From NCBI GenBank assembly GCA_027491295.1, contig JAIXWK010000001.1, positions 180,313 through 244,312 on the forward strand: a DNA stretch of 64,000 nt, read 5' to 3'. A program made the translations under genes and the position numbers. This DNA is from Microbacteriaceae bacterium (GTDB lineage: Bacteria; Actinomycetota; Actinomycetes; Actinomycetales; Microbacteriaceae). Positions 63,101 to 64,000 of the stretch are shown here, piece by piece. The notes below the pieces were generated by a model, which worked only from the letters and a program-made list of their open reading frames with translations, was not told the origin of the DNA and did not search any database. Within the stretch, counting starts at the first letter, position 1. Each line of letters begins with the position of its first letter.

Positions 63101-64000
63101 CGCCGAGAAGTCATTGGTGTCGCTGGTTCCGGTGAGGCCATTGTTGTAGCCACCCCAGGTGCCATTGACACCACCGCCACCACCGGCGACCAAGATGCGA
63201 TCTGAGATGGCACTGCCGCGACGAATATCGGTTCCACCGCCACCGGCAGCGCCAATTCCGGCTGAGGTAGTTCCACCACCGTTGTAACCCCAGACCGGAA
63301 GGCTGTTCACGGTCTTTGGCTTGGTGCCGACGTGAATGTTCAAAATTTCACCGGGAGTAACCGGCAGCGATGCCTTTACGGTTCCGCCGGTGCCCCAAGG
63401 GCTGTTGACCTGACTAGCACCAGCACCCAGTGCTTCAACCTGTATCCAGGAAACTTGGGCCGGCACCTGGAAAGTTTGCAAACCACCGGTGGCTGCAAAA
63501 TTCACAACCGTCACGTTGGTTGGAGTTGCAGTCACATCCTGGGATGAGGCACCGTTCAGAGTCGAAGAGTAAGGAACGACTCGGTAGTAGTAGGTTGTGC
63601 CGTTGGTCAGGGAATTGTGCTTATAAGTTGTTCCGGTTACGGTGGCAATTAGGGTCGCGGAATTTGCCGTGGTTCCGCCATAGATTTTGTACCCAGAAAG
63701 TGCGGTCATTTCATGCGGAGCCCAAGACAGGTCCACAGATTTGTTTCCCGCAATTGCTGCAAGGTTCTGAACCGGCTCGTTCATCACGTACGTCAGCGTG
63801 ATCGAACCATCGGTGGTGCTTTGTTGAGTTTGGAAGTTCGTTGCTAGTGCGTCAGCGTAAGCAAAGCTTGATCCAGCACCACCGCCATAACTGGTGAAGG
63901 TTGAACCACCGTAGTAACCACCACCGCCGCCACCACCGCTGGCAGTCGATGAGGCTCCTTGACCAAGTCGTCCCGGCACGCGGGAAGAAGGAGCGGTTGC
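51185..64000 (-). CDS. Giant modular cell-surface protein with C-terminal OmpA-like domain (5' end outside window)
   Basis: At least 4271 codons are open to the window edge, so the GTG at 63979 is not the true start. Order, counting residues from 63979: glycine-rich segments with GGGGGGGYYGG (about 14-45) and GGGGGGGYIGG (about 330-350); fibronectin-III-like domains (about 66-155 and 507-597); Ig/cadherin-like beta-domains (376-2150); predicted helical repeats (about 2160-3885); a Ser/Asp-rich linker (PSQPGPASDDVATTE); fibronectin-like domains (about 3910-4140); and an OmpA-like domain (4150-4264) with VVVTGHANLLGS and SSRLATARGALVAKRL. The few cysteines come in close pairs, as expected for an exported protein with disulfides. 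No sortase motif or C-terminal anchor is present. A wall-bound adhesin or stalk is likely. Confidence 0.9.
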   Translation of the reverse strand, partial: ATAPSSRVPGRLGQGASSTASGGGGGGGYYGGSTFTSYGGGAGSSFAYADALATNFQTQQSTTDGSITLTYVMNEPVQNLAAIAGNKSVDLSWAPHEMTALSGYKIYGGTTANSATLIATVTGTTYKHNSLTNGTTYYYRVVPYSSTLNGASSQDVTATPTNVTVVNFAATGGLQTFQVPAQVSWIQVEALGAGASQVNSPWGTGGTVKASLPVTPGEILNIHVGTKPKTVNSLPVWGYNGGGTTSAGIGAAGGGGTDIRRGSAISDRILVAGGGGGVNGTWGGYNNGLTGTSDTNDFSAGGGQSATVIWPNNATNPSLRTTGSPGIGASSTRNGGGGGGGYIGGSSYSTYGGGGGSSWVAPGAVNVQYTAASNANDGRLIISYTIDTAAPFVTGLSTPAPSGTYRAGTDIFIDVNFNEPVLVDGSPTLDVNAGTRTPVKLTYISGSGTTALRFKYTVLPGDVTGTGTWLDVVGTNSLALAGATIADPAGNSASLTLPTPGSGDSLSGTKRLVIDGSRPAAPQLVAVSGATKIDLQWTANSEADLREYRIYVSTDQENFSQLGTSTKPSTTFSQLVVATGITYFYYITAVDENGNESDPSQIVSWFIPTPGAVSVPSIVLPKVTNSTSPTITGVADPNADVMIYQETSTSPQLLGTARASNQGKYSFAIAGPLAEGSYSLSARSSVSGLISAKSMVRALAIDLTGPTISSIVRFNPTAERTGEPILTWLVTFTEEMRNLSANDFQVLTTSAQVTSVQQNAQNKNQWLVAISGGDIGTIRGPIGLAFTSSPQVTDLAGNLLGSTTPTGTVQSYIMDRSNPTVTMTSSRAILGGSSPPSSISFSIDFPSSGNFTIDDITVVGGTLTDFIGSGQTFSATLTATSGFQGNGRLSIKSGAFTSDSGNANRASTDLVIPIDMVAPTVLSVDRVSANGAYGASSSVDIAVNFSENIRVSGSPTLLLETGTTDRNAVFVSFTQSQAIFRYTVSPGDNSTDLNYQSNSALVFAGSSISDVAGNQAILTLPDLNSAESLKSKADLVIDTTAPTAPGSPTINVTGGKVVTNYINGTNTGLSAQVAVTSTDYTLGGRAELLANGVVVASTSNMASPVLVSLDSSTSQALQQLIPSGSVEFRLRVFDAAGNYATSSGTTRTADFIAPRVTISASVPPPLGAGQFTTSFWWSETVTGFDCAVNVTYTNLSGTGCSQSGATYSRTVTAASNVEGIAKVEMVASNISAGIFDTAGNPAPSATPLSLLLDSKAPTVVKVEQISPDGNYGLGSTIDFRVVFSEPISLSGFTSSSPFVQLNSSTSARAFVTGTSSDSITFRYTVQNGDSSADLNYSSTTALNLGSFVLRDIASNSATLTLPATNNAASLAGSAALVVDGIAPDAPRIVSLAGVGGNQVAGFVNSTNVNVLATVSITVSQAVGGRVELQLGNQVIASRIISALSPSPMSLDFGTQTNPQLQQVLSQGAATFSVVIFDAVGNSSRSSSQSLNVDYAAPSLTSLVTPNRTLGYQEVANIVISSSDSALFSAQSCSNSVFTRVGGTVSCVLWPQSATTGSSTIQLSFSPQVQGGWSVTLPLGLLQDRAGNPAALISLNGMADTVEPKVVSVRALSANGTYRAGDRVSINVMFDEAVRVDGPASLSLVVANNTDRQVSLAAGNGTATLRFDYFVRAGDFSLDLATSALNALTGSITDLANNPANLSLSSASALATNSNIVIDGAQPPAPSASPVLTAFVGTTSQGVAINSRTTNVVAAISISSQVNLARAELLLNDAVIAQHLTVNNTTNVVFNLGAASNETIRGLFTNSPVLSVRLVSIGGNVSAPSPTVSPTIDYMSPGISITASTSTVSATTVSTTVTFTLGESSSNFSAADVQVAGGTLSNFAGSGSVYTATFTPNIDGDWSIRTLAGDFEDQAGNPSLASNVLTGTADTTRPAITGVRHLSASTSYRVSQSFLIEVAFSEKVSLSGTLSIPITAGDQCAAVNATYISGSGSTRLTFIRTTVSGDDCSNVVESGNQLLLSGSLTDAIGNAAVLSFTPALANGVAVAADVPTAPAAPRIDTDITVSTTVVDSSASRMSFFVDFLGARSYQGMVKLYFGTSLISTQSYAVNATSVSFTLNANSQLELQGVLEPLIASSASVQVKAVITDDFGNFGVSQTSTLTAYWLTTYAEKFAAQQLISSFTSSPEPTTFSYLAAGVDGVSPQNVDLLNDLLASLPVSDRNDFPSELNNIVSVINEIKAIADDTNGSYVALTLSDLDTVCSGATSAFCSITDQRVLNLLSDLIANLNFAQADSLAELNVLASFASKMIAGTTPTLAEFQAAGFTNLTSDDIALVWSELASNPAAAAGRDTFSEIQSIINVALAKKNAVNLIANYSSSSTISPTLSDFDTVGVQGVTSSNIALVNELLAMVAPQDSDTVTEINNVVDIAEKIRDLADGTKDGETALTAQDLSILGLSGSISSAGEVALFNAVLDGKALSSVDSDTELLELASIVREISRLAALSVSGVVSPASSLTLDQLALIGLSVSPPATLADAISAIANGSSDLSDLSSIADIQQAIAESAALRQEQGALNALLALNSTSTASITVQDFAAAGLSSVTANNLAMIVDLLKSDATLTADASDVQKLIDAANRLLAGADGLDNGNASLSAADYSALGVNPAGSAGIESAAELAVMNNFVDESTRSSIDSYAELAALASIVEKLIATADATSGNAPTGSQALTVANFELLGIAGVTPQNLTAVLSAIVADPGSSDLANSKVIDPAKLQTLVDEAIQRFTFDQAAASIAAYDGTNTVPTRLDYLNAGVTGVTVDNLTLVNQLVATLTPAETDSGLELQNLVNSLDKLRTAANATADNSASLTNQDFASLGVTGITSSGQLALINNALDRATLSSVDTTAELQQLANLVNSLFTSAATATSASPALTVANLERLGITGVTPTNLAVLAELIRTSGADGSGIDSASELQALVTAANSLIAQQDALAKIRDFTASSSALSAADYLAARVTSLSPTLVPLLNGVFAQLSTTQSDTLVEIQAVNDALNKVRNLADGQAGNGVGLSAADLSALGFPQLDSTSELALLNNLLDGFQFSQVDDYSELRAVILASLALITNATAPTSLAAADLVTLGFTSVTAGNVQFLKERILASHDSGSGVDTVAEINALVSLAIIDAKKAEAIKVITDYNGSNQAPLLADYVEGQVSSVSSATLATVNSFFADLSVTQSNTVEKVQAVVDAINDLQAAADSSANSSGLVSNNDLIALGISSQSNEVMSLFNQALDGKSFGSVDSIAEVAALVNAVRLVVGAQANPNQSATVAQFDLIGVTGITTSNLAFVTRQLATYAPAQLDSLAELQSVVNSAIAEFDRIAAVTLISTFNGSNTAPTRLDFATAGIVNVTDGNLSMVNSFIAQLSVDESNTAAEIQATVNAVNKIRSGVSANLQSSAALTQADFAALDIAAGSNLNFRTLFNDVASTKTTAELDTFAELNAIARIIEGLLSVAAGGTTSPALSANDLSSLGVTGVNSGNLADVLNKLSQSADDGSGLNIIAKLQQLATSAANQAAADAAQAIIQAYDGTNTVPSTTDYAAIGVFGVDSSNLAQINQIVAQALGIETNSFAKIQAIVDAVTKLDALADGTAGTGLSLTVAELNQLGVDARSLAAAELTLLNSLLDRMYLTQVDTPTELQAAIDSVVKIIVIASGGSSTSALTSQHFAAIGFSQVTDDHVMMVSVRIRESADDGSGVDSYSELKAMVDAVIAEVAAASSLPLIVNFVETGGATPLAIDYSLANVQVDETALYFVNVMLASKSGYQVDTRTELQNFVNSVANAVTAITNYADGQGPAPTLADYQNLGITGLAAGKLAAMNNLVAGIGSQEVDTLPEIQSLVSRIPATVQPSQPGPASDDVATTESDVVTASPKLEIDEVVIVETPTGLVVGLKTGKDVNTAVIRAVDSNGKIYSFTVSATALEATLLDLPKGRQYKLEVIPYSATGIQGTSYQTVVSTRPNKPGAIDVARQENGRLGLDWSEPNGFIAGYRIQVSVGGKLVFQATSSRSAMLLPESVNAGRITVITLGEGGSETAATSFNVTAKTTIGAAAVRYATRDAKTLISFPAKAAPGTIFKVFVNGKQVCATKITSCVSKRQILPYDSIKVVSSDGATSPSTHFFDKFSFTGELNFVPNSAQPSANFEAQLKRLVAQLKAGGFKKVVVTGHANLLGSKPTINSSRLATARGALVAKRLKAMLPGVEILVVNRSVFSPVVQASSAKNIRAEVYAVK
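52330..57500 (-). repeat. Tandem helical supra-repeat, about 8.5 copies of about 195 aa
   Basis: Within the giant gene, units begin near 57440, 56860, 56245, 55610, 55030, 54445, 53870, 53285 and 52690, giving a period of about 575-635 bp. Each supra-repeat holds three related modules of about 60-70 aa: A (DY-x3-GV-x-GV-x3-NL-x2-VN-x-L), B (L-x3-DL-x2-LG... ELALLNNLLD... VDTxAELQAL) and C (L-x3-LGITGVT-x2-NL... DDGSGVDSxAEL). The copies are diverged in DNA, implying old duplications under selection. Confidence 0.85.
57530..61260 (-). repeat. Tandem beta-sandwich supra-repeat, about 4 copies of about 340 aa
   Basis: Modules of the form NGTYRAGDRVSINVMFDEAV start near 61240, 60220, 59180 and 58190, a period of about 1.0 kb. 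Each is followed by an APxAP module with GGRAELLANGVVVAS-like text and a third module with DVQVAGGTLSNFAGSG-like Bacterial-Ig text. A fifth related first-type module stands alone near 62810. Confidence 0.8.

Noticed and set aside
63977..63979. GTG at 63979 as the start codon of the giant gene
   Set aside because: The frame is open for seven further codons to the window edge, no RBS or signal peptide lies there, and the first residues run straight into a glycine-rich domain. The real start is outside the window.
51185..64000. Plus-strand reading frames of 60-150 codons opposite the giant gene
   Set aside because: They have no RBS, no recognisable domain and arise from the biased codons of the repeated minus-strand frame.

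Overview
The window looks like the chromosome of a compact, mid-GC actinobacterium, most likely a freshwater Microbacteriaceae member of the Rhodoluna/Aquiluna kind. This is an inference from gene content, very short intergenic gaps, many 4-11 bp gene overlaps and core gene order; no 16S rRNA gene is present. I see no prophage, insertion sequence or CRISPR array. The window starts inside one gene (a sugar ABC ATPase) and ends inside another (a giant surface protein).

Region 1 (1-11.3 kb) is sugar catabolism. A ChvE/MmsA-type monosaccharide ABC importer, araD-araB, a LacI-family regulator and an araA-aldose epimerase operon with two small uncharacterised genes form an arabinose regulon. Three similar operator-like sites (consensus about TGTTAGCGNTAACA) lie in front of the binding protein, araB and araA. 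A divergent galT-galK pair adds the Leloir route.

Region 2 (11.3-20.5 kb) is mixed housekeeping: nicotinamidase, a DacB-type carboxypeptidase, a CopC-like protein, a Trk/Ktr potassium system, a DCC-family protein, a sucrose-phosphorylase-like GH13 enzyme with its own LacI-type site, a DUF1801 protein and a secreted PhoX-like protein followed by a perfect terminator.

Region 3 (20.5-28.7 kb) is a nitrogen/amine cluster: serine dehydratase, an ethanolamine-type APC permease, and a divergent overlapping operon of a glutamine-synthetase-like ligase, a gamma-glutamyl hydrolase, an aldehyde dehydrogenase, an SDR dehydrogenase and a FadR-type regulator. Together these could turn ethanolamine into glycine and glutamate by gamma-glutamylation, without a microcompartment.

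Region 4 (28.7-51.1 kb) is actinobacterial core: tRNA-Thr, DUF2236 oxygenase, TAP-like hydrolase, holB-tmk-topA, a reduced Flp/Tad pilus locus with a 53-aa pilin, a probable 6C small RNA, acs, ridA with a 51-aa DUF4177 gene, a PASTA-containing class A PBP with a metallophosphoesterase, asd-lysC, recR-dnaX, the SRP RNA, and a methylmalonate-semialdehyde-type dehydrogenase.

Region 5 (51.2-64 kb) is one minus-strand gene of at least 4271 codons, cut by the window edge. It encodes glycine-rich and fibronectin-like domains, a tandem array of beta-sandwich triplets (period about 340 aa), a long tandem array of predicted helical triplets (period about 195 aa), and a C-terminal OmpA-like peptidoglycan-binding domain. 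It is the most unusual object in the window.
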